A stretch of DNA of 64,000 bases, taken from Liolophura sinensis. Lineage: Eukaryota; Mollusca; Polyplacophora; Chitonida; Chitonidae. Within the stretch, counting starts at the first letter, position 1. Each line of letters opens with the position of its first letter. Below are positions 12,323 to 23,300 of the stretch, one piece after another. The stretch covers positions 86,883,836 through 86,947,835 of the forward strand of contig NC_088295.1 of the NCBI RefSeq assembly GCF_032854445.1, in the 5' to 3' direction. The translations under genes and the position numbers were made by a program. Below the pieces are notes generated by a model. The model ran no database searches and was not told the DNA's origin. It saw nothing but the letters and a program-made list of their open reading frames with translations.

Positions 12323-13790
12323 TTAAGAATGAATTACAAGTTTCTTGTGCCCCGTGACAGTGTTGATACGAGCACCAGGAACTAAAAACAAATGTTGACG
12401 ATGGTACTTTCGACTGGGAGGATAAAATTGAATTTGTGATAAAATGTACGCTGAATTAAAACGGATATTTAGATCGTTGTGTAAAAAAGAAATGTCTAAA
12501 AATTGCCGCCGCTTGTCTAAAGTAGATAAAGAGAAATACTTACAGGCGCCAACATATCCTAGTGAGTTAAAATTAACATTGATCTTGAAATTAAACACAG
12601 ATATTTTATAAAACTTTTTTGCATCCGTTCTCTTTTTGACTTTAATGTTTTGGTATAAGGTGACCATACGACAAAGTCATACTCTAGCTTTGATCAAACT
12701 AGAGATACATATAAACTTGAGAGACTAGGAGAGTCAACTGAGTTAAATTCATTACAAGATCTTTTTATGGATCCAATCATCAAGAACCGTAAAGCAAATA
12801 TTGTTGACATGGCTGTTAAAATTCATATCAAATTTTGAGATAACACCAAAGAATAACATTTAAGGAATACCCAACAAAACGGCTATTTTTTGTTAGAAAA
12901 TGTAATTCCGAAAAACTTGCTAATATTAAGGAACATGAGGCAAGTATCTTACCACAACTTGATTCGCACAATATTCTCCTTTAAGAATTAACAGTCACGC
13001 TCAGTAATTATCTGCTTATTCAGTTTGTACTCATCATGATAAATTGAGATTAAACCATTTGGGAGGTCTATGATGTACAGAGTAAAAAACAATGGACCCA
13101 GGTTTGACCCTTAAGGAACTCCTGATAAAACAGGAGTTTGTATAAATATAAAACGATTGACAAGGACAGAGCGCCTCCGTAAACAAAGGTAAAAACTTTA
13201 ACTATGGCGGCCTTTAGTTTGTGCAGAAGAAATTAAGGATGTAATTAATAGAATCAACAACTTTAGAAAAGTTACAGATATATATACTATCAGTTTGCGT
13301 TTTTCTATTCAAAGATTGGCTGATTTTATGCACAGACTCGTCTAGATTGGTTGATGTTGAGAGGCCGGGAAAAATCCGAGCTGATCATCACTAATACAGT
13401 GATATAATATAATATTAATATAATATTCAAACACCTTACAGAACAGGGGCAATATCGAGATAAGTTTATAGTGTTGAGCCAAGTGTTTATCGCCTTTTCA
13501 AAAATAGGTATCACATTGGCCGCTTTAAAAATGCATGGGGATACACTAGACTTTATTTATTATAAATAAAGGACAATGGCTACGCTAATTGTTCAGCGCA
13601 TTCTTTCAATATGACCCCAGAAATATTGTCAGGGCCACATGCCTTTTTGGGATCGATGCTTCATAGCTCAATATGCAGATTTCATTCAGCTGTTATCACA
13701 AATGAGGATAGAGTATCCTTTATACTGTTGGAAAAATCGGGTGGATGAGTCGGTTCAGAAAACAGTGAAAGATTTCTGAAATAGGGTCAT
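12323..13790 (-). mobile_element. decayed LINE, Jockey/CR1-like reverse transcriptase
   Basis: On the minus strand, pieces of a non-LTR reverse transcriptase appear in the right order but in shifting frames with stops. Near 13640 is CGPDNISGVILKECAEQL, the entry to the RT domain. Near 13500 is a VIPIFEK block. Near 13110 is SGVP followed, after a stop, by GSNLGPLFF. Near 13035 a YHDEYKLN segment sits where YADD is expected. At 12323-12667 a 114-codon frame carries the C-terminal RRQFLDISFLHN and PPSRKYHRQHLFLVPGAR. Known: this order is typical of Jockey/CR1-type LINEs. The endonuclease part was not found, so it is 5'-truncated or too decayed to see. It is inactive. Confidence 0.8.
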
Positions 13791-13993
13791 GTTATTTATA
13801 CTGCAAATTGCAAATTTCTAGCTGTCGCGATTTTAGATTTACAGACCAATGAAATTAAGTAACTTCAAAGCATTAATTTTTAATTATATCTTAAAAAGAT
13901 GATAGCCGCGAGTATTTTGCTCTTACATTTCAAACAGCTGCGATTTGCAGTTATACAGAGAAACGAAAACCACTGTACGAAAAGTCTACTCAC

Positions 13994-14184
13994 AGGATCC
14001 AGTCCATGCAGGACAGGCCCTGTGGCGGTAGGAAAAATGGCGTACATTGACAATTTTGCCAGCCGGAGTAAAGACGACATGACACCACGTCAAAGCACTG
14101 GAATGGGTCGCATGTGGTGCCCGGGGGACAGGAAGTCACAGACACCAAACATAAGCCCAGGATCAAGGTAAACCTTAGGACCAT
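13994..14184 (-). CDS. secreted cysteine-rich peptide, copy 2 (first coding exon)
   Basis: ATG at 14184-14182 opens 63 codons plus two bases, ending at a GTGAGT donor at 13993. An acceptor (TTCACAG) at 14200 leaves the same 15-base leader as copy 1. Residues 2-17 (VLRFTLILGLCLVSVT) are a clear signal-type segment. The mature cysteines (19, 25, 30, 36, 45, 47, 59) have exactly the copy 1 spacing. The motifs SCPPG, CR-x-x-SGW, CQCTP-x-F and C-x-x-W-I-L are shared, while the residues between have diverged. The signal peptide is five residues shorter than in copy 1. Same strand and 7 kb apart suggests tandem duplication. Downstream exons were not identified, so stop codon and full length are unknown. 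I do not recognise the family. Confidence 0.68.
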
Positions 14185-14201
14185 GCTGGAAAGCCGTCTC
14201 T

Positions 14202-15150
14202 GTGAATAAACAACGTTTTCATAGAGTCTATATACATTTTGTAATGTGTATAAGGTATTGTATTCAAATTTATTTTGAAAATGTATTACATAATCTGAAA
14301 TAAATTTTTAGTTTGTCGAAGTTTTCCATTATTTGTACTTGAACAATTTTACTAAGATTTTGTCAAGGAATTACCGTTGCTATTCTTTCAAAGAAATAAA
14401 CAATGTGATTTATGAATACAAGTTGATAACCCAGGTACGATTTACGAAGACATTAGTTCACAACGCTTTGCATAAGAGTATGGCAAAGTTTGCGAAAAGC
14501 TTTGTGAAAATATATGGCCCAGGATGTCTACAAGAAACTTCGTGTAATAAACAAGCAGGACTTACCAGTGTACGGAATCCTTTTCAGGTACGGCAATGTC
14601 ACTACAAGTGAGTCAAGTCTGCTAAATCAGTCAGGTTATGTGTGGACGTGTCTGATGTCAAGTAAGTATTTACACAACCTCTCCCATCAGTAGGGAATAA
14701 ATTTCAGGAATAAAACATCCGTTACTGACATACTGACAGCACTGACAATAAATGTTCATTGATTGGCTGAATGGTGACATTTCACACGTGGTTGACTTGG
14801 CTCACTGTTCATGACCGCGTGACCCAGTTCATCTCTGAGATGGGATATCGTTTTTATTATTGAGCGCTTTTCCAGAGGGTGACATAATTTAGATAAATAA
14901 TAATTCATGTTAGTTAGAAACTAGAGGACACGGTGGCGTATTTCCGACCTTCTCCTGTCACAGATATCTTGATCTTACTATATCTTTATCTACACTTACT
15001 TGTTATTGGTCAATTTTTGTCTCACTACATAGAGCTCACCCAACGTTCAGTGAATATGTAGGGGTGAAAAAAAAGTTACATACAATTAAGCACTAAAACA
15101 TCATTTAAACATGTGCATGCACATCACTATCAGATGTCTGATTAAGTCAC
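14202..15150. other. no recognisable feature; possible upstream region of copy 2
   Basis: A non-coding first exon and promoter of the cysteine-rich gene would be expected upstream on the minus strand, but I could not pick them out. The open frame at 14333-14611 has no recognisable motif. Confidence 0.4.
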
Positions 15151-15169
15151 CAATGTCAGTGGTCACGTC

Positions 15170-15455
15170 AACTCCACACTGACCAGTGTCAGGTGTCTGG
15201 CCAGCTCTACACTCTCCACTGCCAGGTGTCTGATGAACTCTAAACTCACCACAGGCAGGTAGGCCCATTTGGCCAGCTCTACACTCTCCACTGTCAGGTG
15301 TCTGGCCAGCTCTACATTCACCACTCTCAGATGCCTGATTAACTCTACACTCACCACCGTCAGGTGTGTGGTCAGGTCTACACTCACCACTGTCAGGTGT
15401 GTGGTCAACTCTACACTCACCGCTGCCAGGTGTCTGGTCAGCTCTACACTCACTG
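15170..15455. repeat. 33-bp minisatellite, about 8-9 copies
   Basis: The unit reads roughly CTCTACACTCACCACTGTCA followed by GGTGTSTGGTCAG. One stretch is broken by a GCAGGTAGGCCCATTTGG variant. As 33 is a multiple of three, both strands stay open: the minus strand would encode an 11-residue repeat of the type VSVELTRHLAA. No start context, splice site or flanking coding sequence supports translation. Confidence 0.88.
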
Positions 15456-15927
15456 ACTTCTAGAATTAGGGCGAGTAGACATATACATTAAGCCTGCCAC
15501 AATGTTTCCTAATCGAACGCTGCTCACGTTTACAAATTATCAGGTAACACACACACCTTTGCTACATCGTTATGTAACATACATCAAACCGAGAGGTGTA
15601 AGTAAGGGGTCATACCAACGGACAGGCCAGACAGGCTGGTTGTGAATGATTTATGCAATGGTGTTTATTGGAGGACACTTCCGGTCGCTGTGATTGTACT
15701 ACAAGACAGATATAACTGTAAACATGAGTATACTGCTTAAGCTGTGATGTTCAGCCATCTTGTATAAGGTTGCTGTAGGAAAAAGAGCTTATGACCACAA
15801 ACTTAACCTGCACCAGTTAGCTGGTTCAGGTTAAGTCTGAACCTAGAGTAACTGGTCGTGTCAGCTTGTGGGGTTACAGATTTCAGCTTAAGACCCATTA
15901 CTCGGCATTCGACTGAACACAGGTTGT

Positions 15928-18499
15928 TGTAATGTCACGTAATCCATGTGCACCCTTCATGTGCTTTTGTTTACTGGTATGTCATACTTCACAACATCAC
16001 GTAACAAAGCCGGCAAAATAAACAGTCAAGTCTCCTGCACGAACGCTCGTTGTTACTCGATCAGTGATAATAGGCCTAACATAACATGGTGGCAACGGTG
16101 TTGCACTATAAACGGACAGTGGACAGCGGTGCATAGTGGAATGAACTTTTCACTGAAGATTTAACCACAGGGCTTTTAAAATGCACGTTTGCCGGTAAAA
16201 TGGCGGAAGAAAACCACAACAACGACAACATCCCGTTCGGAACCAGCCAAATATCCCCACCCGAGAAGTTTTTCATCAAGCCAGAAGAATGTATCAAATG
16301 GATTCCGCGGTTTGAAAGCTCTAGAAAAGCAACCGGGTTGGTCATCAGATCATGCGAGACACATGTAAATAACTTGATTTATTCTATGGGAGAAGATGCG
16401 GGAGATATCGTGAGTTCGCTAAATGTGACAGCTGAATAAATGTCTGATTGAGAGACAGTAAAACAGAAATTTGAGGGCCATTTGGTGATAAAGAAGAATG
16501 TGATCTTTGAAAGAACTAAATTCAAGCTGAGACATCAGAAACTAGATCACATCACATCACAGAGGTATTCAGTTTTCGCAGAGTACTGTGAATATGGAGC
16601 TCTTATAGACCAGTTTATTCTGGGCCAAATTGTGATTGGTATCAAGGATAAATCCTTGTCTGAGAAATTACAGCTGGACGCAGAACTGACACAGGAGAAA
16701 GCAATAACCCCAGTCAGGCAAATAGAAACTGTCAAGAAACAACAGGACATTTTCCAACCTAGTTCTTCAGTAGACAGAGTATACTGGGGTCAAAATAAAG
16801 GAAAACAACACTACCAAAAAGGAAAGCAGAAATCAAGTAAAAATAAGTCGCACACACAGCATTAAGACAGTAAACCGAAATTGTAGCCTGTGTCTAGGCT
16901 AACCTCACTCAAGAGCGAAGTGCCCAGCTCGTGATGCAACTTGCAACATTTGTATGAAACGAGGCCACTATGGCAAAGCATGTTTCAATCGTAAAGCAAG
17001 GTCACAGAGTGCACTACATGAAGTGAATGCAGTTAGCAACTGTACGAGTGACAACCAACTGGGCTAGATACCAATTCAGTGTACTAAAGTTTCAGAAGTG
17101 TAAGAGTCAGCTGCTGAAGGCCTTGAAGAAGTTGAGGACAGCACCGATGATGCCTTGGTGTCTTGAAGCTGTCCTGAATCGTCTTGAGAAAGCTCGTATA
17201 ACCCTCAGCAAGGACAAATGCCAATTCAGCGTCACAGATTCGCTAGGGCACAAGATCAGTGAGAATGGAATAATACCAGATCCCGCAAAGATCAGAAGCA
17301 TTCAAGAGATGCCTCTCCCAAGGAATGTTCAAGAAGATCGAATGTTTCTGGGCATGGTTAACCACCTAGGAAGGTTCACTGATCACCTCACAGACAAAAC
17401 CAAACCGATCAGAGAGTTACTTCAATCCAATACAGTCTAGGTATGGGAGTAGACTCAACAAAGTGCCTCAACAAATCAAGACTGAAATGACGAAAGCCCC
17501 AGTGTTAGTTTTGTATGACACAAACCGAGAAGCAAAGATCTAAGCAGATGCTTCATCTTACGGCCTTGGTAGCATACTGTCACAAAGATAGAACGACGAC
17601 ACATGGCGCCCAGTGTGTTTCATGTCACGCTCACTCACACCAACAGAAATAAGATACGCACAGATTGAGATGGAAGCTCCAGCCTTGACAAGGGCCTGTG
17701 AAAGGATCATTGACGTAATAATCGTGAAGTCAGTCACAGCTGAAACGGACCAGAAGCCACCGGTGCCACTTTTGACAAACCGCACTCTAGATCTTCCTCC
17801 ACGGATACAACGTTACCGAATGAGGCTGATGAGATTTGATTTCAAGGCAATCAACCACGTACCCGGAAAGGCAAGCTCTCGTGTGTCCAAAACCAAAACC
17901 CAGACCAAACTTCCACAATCAGCAGCGTAGAAATGGAAGCATACGTAGAGAACATAATGTTGGCTATACCGATATCAGACACAAAACTTCAGATGATCCG
18001 GGAAACCTATGAAGAAGATGAAGTCTGTAAACAAATTAAAGTCTACACTCTAGAACGATGACCGGAGAAACACCAAATCAGACTCTCTGAAGCTCTTTGA
18101 AAAGCAAAATATCACTCGTCCAAGGTATCCTACTTAAAGGAACCAGATTACTTATACCATTTAGTATGAGGTTTGACATACATGACAAGCTTCACGAAGG
18201 ACACCAAGCAATCGTCTTTGAATTATTTCTGAGAATCGAACAATCTATGTGAAAGGCAAGTCAGCATAATGATTCGTTTCATTTCAGATATACGGACATA
18301 CGATTTAAGTTTAGTTTTGGTGCATTTAAAATTTGTACTGTTTCAAAGAAATGTTCTTACTTATAAAAGTGGGGATGTAATGTCACGTAATCCATGCACA
18401 CGCTACATGTGCTTTTGTTAACATGTATGCCCTACGTCACAACATCACGCAAAGTAAACAGTCAAGTCTCCTGCACGAACGCTCGCTGTTACTTGATCA
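15928..18499 (+). mobile_element. fossil Ty3/gypsy-like LTR retrotransposon, broken
   Basis: Two short direct terminal repeats that start TGTAATGTCACG and end GATCA lie at 15928-16063 and 18376-18499. By eye they are about nine-tenths identical over their shared length, which points to an old insertion. A purine-rich tract directly precedes the right repeat. A gag-like region lies at about 16200-16860, and reverse transcriptase and RNase H-like segments at about 17100-17930, in the usual Ty3/gypsy order. The element is much shorter than a whole one and is clearly broken, with at least half a dozen breaks. No matching target-site duplication is visible. Confidence 0.85.
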
Positions 18500-19852
18500 A
18501 GTCGATAGTAAGATATTAGCTATCATCCTGGGTATACCGATGAAAAGCCCAGGACAAGAATAGCTGATAGGCGGTGGCAATAATCCTTATAGCCCGCGGG
18601 CATTTAACACTTGCCTTTTGGTGACCATAAAACTTAGTCTCCATTCTATAATAAACAGATAAGAATCTTTATCACTTTTGTTTTTCACTGTACATTTTAC
18701 GCTTTATGAGTACTTTTCTTAAAGCACTCGTGTTGTGACGAAAATGTGTCTCTAAAACGATTTCAATAAAATTCATGTCGACAATAACATTCTATACAAA
18801 CCACAGAAGACCTTTGATGCAGTTATTTTACTGGGGCAAGGCCAGTGGCGACAAATGGTAAACACATTTTATTACTCTTCCTAATTTAGCCTAAGACGAG
18901 ATTTTACGTGGTACATAAATTAACTTACTTTTAGGGGGTTATACAAGACATTTAGTAGACACATAAAAGTGGGTGGTTCAAGCCATGAATAATGAATAAA
19001 TGTATTTATTTATTTATACGCGTTTTTAACTGAGGTTTAACGCGTCACTCCAGAATATGGCAGATAACAGAGATCAAGTTTATGGATGGAGGAAGCAGAG
19101 CAGAACTGGATGAAACCCATGGTCAGATCAAATACATACACGTGACAAGCCTCCATTGGAAGGGAAATAACCATAAAAATGAACTAAACATCAGCAGAAA
19201 GACTATGAAGAATATGAAAATACCTTCATACACAAGTTCTTAAATGAGGAATGCAGTCAGACCTGTTGAAGGTTTAATGGCCTATGCTGATATTCTATGA
19301 CTGCACCACGTTATTGTGCACGTTTATGCTCAGGTGTGAATTAAGTTCTTTTGAACTTGCCTCATTTACTGTGTGCCTGAACACGAAAAGGGCAGTCTGA
19401 CATTAAATACCTTTCAGAGTATGCCAGAGTAGAAACGAAGTGACGTGATCAATAACAAATATCATATGGTCTCCAAAACCTAATTCATGGACCAAACATT
19501 TGTCTGCAAGAAATGATTAAGATATTTTTAGACCAACTTTTAACAGACGGTTAATAGACGGTTTTTTTTTATTTCGTTTAAGGCTTCGCACGGGCAGATC
19601 GTATTAAACGACGCTAGCACAAAGTAAATTGCACATCGGATCCAGTGAGGAATCAATAATCGGTAACTTTACAGCCATAACAAGATAACAAAGAGGGTAT
19701 TCTGGGCCATTGATTAAATGTATGTGTGTGTTATATACTTGAGGCGCTCTACATTGTTCGGTTATCATGGTATAACACAATGCTAATAATGTATCATAAC
19801 TTTTTTCTTCCTAAAGCATGCTTGTGTCTTCTTAATCATGTAATGGTTGAAG
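18500..19852. other. intergenic with a worn SINE fragment
   Basis: A decayed SINE family A fragment in reverse orientation lies at about 18995-19130 (TTTATTTATACGCG then GGATGGAGGAAGCAG). The rest shows no gene or repeat I can support. Confidence 0.45.
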
Positions 19853-19854
19853 GA

Positions 19855-20150
19855 TTTCACTACGTGGGTCACACAAGGATTCGAACTCGGGTCCCTACAG
19901 CCGAAGTCTAGAGCTCTACCAACTGAGCTAAACGAAAATTCCCGCTAGCTATTGCTAGTATATGCCCTGGAAAGCTGCTCCCGTTACACTCCTCCCCACT
20001 TAAATCCTTCCCCTCTCCCAAGACACACCCACATTCACAGGCACAGAGCTCCTCGGGCCTCTGCAGTCGAAGTCTAGCGTTCTACCAACTGAGCTAAAGG
20101 GAAATTCCCACTACCTACTGCTAGTATAAGCTGCTCCCGTTACACTCATT
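19855..20150 (-). repeat. duplicated tRNA-like repeat
   Basis: Two related blocks, at 19891-19962 and 20055-20147, share GAAGTCTAG, TCTACCAACTGAGCTAAA and AAATTCCCRCTA, with a later GCTGCTCCCGTTACACTC. Read on the minus strand the first contains TTTAGCTCAGTTGGTAGAGC and a GAGTTCGAATCC B-box-like word, so it derives from a tRNA-like sequence. The acceptor and T stems do not pair, so I do not call a tRNA gene. Confidence 0.6.
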
Positions 20151-20388
20151 ACAAGCACAATGAGAAGGACGTGGTTTGTATCTATACAATGTCTAGGCTA
20201 ACAAATCGCCATCCCATTAACACTGTAAATGTTTAGTACTTATAGGTACACAGAGAAACAAATAAAATGATGGTCTCTTGAGAAACCCATCGCGATATTT
20301 AACATTCCCATGCAGGATTAAAACTGCTCTGTATGCAGGCTCTATACACTGAGTCGACTCATGACAAGAACAGCTATATATGAAGGGT

Positions 20389-23300
20389 TTATAAGTCACG
20401 ACCTAGACGCTCGATTTCTTCAACAAAAAAATCCAAGTCAGCTTCTGTCACTCCTGGGTTGGATATGACCATCCGGAAAAAGTTGGGAAGATTTCCAAGA
20501 GGCTGGTAGCCCACCAGCGTCGCCCCGGATTCCATCATACGAGCCTTGATTTTAGGAGCCACCTGTAAAATACAGAACCAAAAACCGATTTCTAAGATAT
20601 TAATTTCTGATATTAATTCAGGTGAGGTTCGTTCGGAAAGTTGCTACAAGTAAACTGAACTGTTTAGAAATTTAACTGTTTCATCACATATAAAATCAGA
20701 CAATTCTGCTTGACTCAAATTACAATACTCTGTTGCTGCATGACTTAATGAGAAAGAATTGTATAACGGGGAATAACAAATGAACAAATGAAAGGAATAA
20801 CAAATTCCTTCTAACAAGGATCGTAATATCGTGAATTATTACGATACAAATTTTTTATGTCATTTCACCGTAAACGTGGCACTCAGAGTACAGAAAATAG
20901 TTGTTTTACTCTATACCGTGTTTATTTGCTGGTCCCTCTCGACACCTGGCTGCAACGTCCTCATACTCGGTGGTACATACCAAAAACACACATTGGTCAG
21001 CTCCCCCTAAAACGAAACAACTTCAAGATAGAGTGGAATTCATTGATAACTGTCTCCAGATGGCGCTATACATTCACGGGCTTCGTGGTTTTTGTGGACG
21101 TGTTTGTGATAAGTTTCGTCACCCAGTGAGTCGCGTCTACATTTACAGGAGAAGAAAATTTAAATATCAAACAAATAACATTGAAAAAAGTATGTATTTC
21201 CTCGCAGGTACATTCCATAAAAAAACTCTAATATGTACCTCAAGTTAGTAAATATAAATAAAGTCAGCGCCAAGTCTGGACAACTCCATTTTGCCTGAGA
21301 ACTAGTCCTCAAGTCTTCTGTGATAAGGAGGAGAATTGCAGTCGGAAACCGCCGAAGTGCAGTTTGTACATTTCTGATAGAACTCTCCTTCCCAGAAGGA
21401 AAGCGAACAATACAGTTAGTTTTCCGCTTGACCATTGGGAAACCAGAATGATGCACGTAGGTTCCGAGTTTACGCGAACAAGCCCGCAGTTTTAACGACT
21501 CTCAATGGCTGAGAGGCAACACACCCCTAGCATAAATTACAGGGTGTTAAAGATGGAGGACGCGATGGACTGGGCGATTTATGCCAGCTTTGCCGTTTTT
21601 TACTCAACGTGTATAGCGAGGAAAAATCGCACAATAATGTAGCAGGCATCACCAGATAGAAAAAAATGTGCTATAGTGTCATTGTTTTAAGTTTTCTTCT
21701 CCTTTAAGGTTCCTTTACTGCAGATAAGTTGATCTTAGTGATAGGCATCTTTCGGAAAAATACTCTTGTCTGTATATAGTGATAATCTTTTCGCAAGACG
21801 GTGACTTTGCAGGTCTATGGGATTCTCTTTTGAATGCACTAACAAAACTTTGTTGACAGCAATAGGAGACAAAGTGAAAATTGTAAAGAACAACCTAACA
21901 TTCTGGCACTAACATCTTCATTTGATCAAGCTAGCGATGTCCGCCATCATCTATGTGATTACAAATCCGATGGGGAGGATCAAGCTTGCTGACAGAATCA
22001 TGGATAATGCAAGATTTTCATACGTACTTCCATAGTAGTAGTTACATTGGCCCTGCGATGGACCTCGCGAGGTACGGTGACTGTGCCATGAACCCCGTGA
22101 GGTACGATGACTGTGCCATGAACTTTTCATTCACAGATGGATGAACTTGGTGCATTCATTTATTAAAAGTTCATTACATTTTCTTTACCTTTTCAACAAC
22201 AAATTCAAAACCTTCCCTGCCTTTTATCTTCCTCCTGAGATATCTGAAAAGTTGAAGCCATTTAAAATATTTCATCGCATAGTTTGCATATATTTTTTAT
22301 GAAAAGGACTAATACATGCTGACTAATACCAATTGGAGCCTCTTCTATCCACTTGTTTCCCTTTAAGATGACACTAAAAGACACTAAACATAATGTATTT
22401 ATGATGATGGTTTGGTTTAATGAAAGATTGATTAATACCTTTAGGCTCTATATAGTGGCGAGAGCACACTTACACCAGGAGACAATGGTGATGGTTTTTT
22501 TTGATCGTAATTGTACAAAATAATTTCACTAAAACTACTAACTATACAACAATGCATTGTTCTATAACTGAAGAAAATGAACTGTACGATAACGTAATAA
22601 TAACACATAATATACACATAATTTTGTTCCTCTTAAACAGACCGCTGATGTAGGCCTGCACCTCTGGGGTGATTTCGTAACTTTTCCTTTGAAAATGATC
22701 TTCGTAAATATTTTTGAGGAGATGAATTTCAAACGTTTACAATTATTTTCTGTCACCACTATTTCTTGGGGGGTTCATTTTAGTTCTACTTTCAGTGCTG
22801 TTGTCTTGTCTATAAGAGAGGTCTTTATGCGGGTGTTCTTTATGTATGTTGGTTGAAATTTGTAATGCAAACATCAAGACCTTTAAGCGATGAATTCATG
22901 GAGGACACTTTCTGTACTTTGAACTTTGTGAGTTGTTGATTTATAGATTGGAAGTCACAGATGTACATTTGTGTATTTTTTAAATGAATATGTGGACATA
23001 AATCATGAAGTTTACACGTAGATTCTTTACATTCAGTGATGTATGTAGGTTTTACAAACCAATGGTCAGGTCTGGCGAGTTGAAATGTGACTTACGCCTC
23101 ACTACAAGTGACTGACAGGTTTACGACTGGCAATTAAAACGTAGCCCTTAACGTATGGCTGGAAATTAGACTTAAATGAATACATTGTAACAGAAAAGTT
23201 GTTTATGTCTTACTCTGCGTGCTCAAACACTTTATTGACATGGTCTTCAAATCCCCGGTCTCCCTGTGGATATAAAGAAGTACAGGTCTCTACTGAAGGT

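Noticed and set aside
19855-19930. possible tRNA gene on the minus strand with a UCG-like anticodon
   Set aside because: A-box and B-box-like words are present, but acceptor and T stems do not pair, and a second worn copy lies 165 bases away. It is a tRNA-derived repeat.
20857-21248. two overlapping plus-strand frames of 90 and 115 codons
   Set aside because: They are antisense to decarboxylase exon 13 (20917-21006), whose [10 protein letters not shown] reading is conserved.
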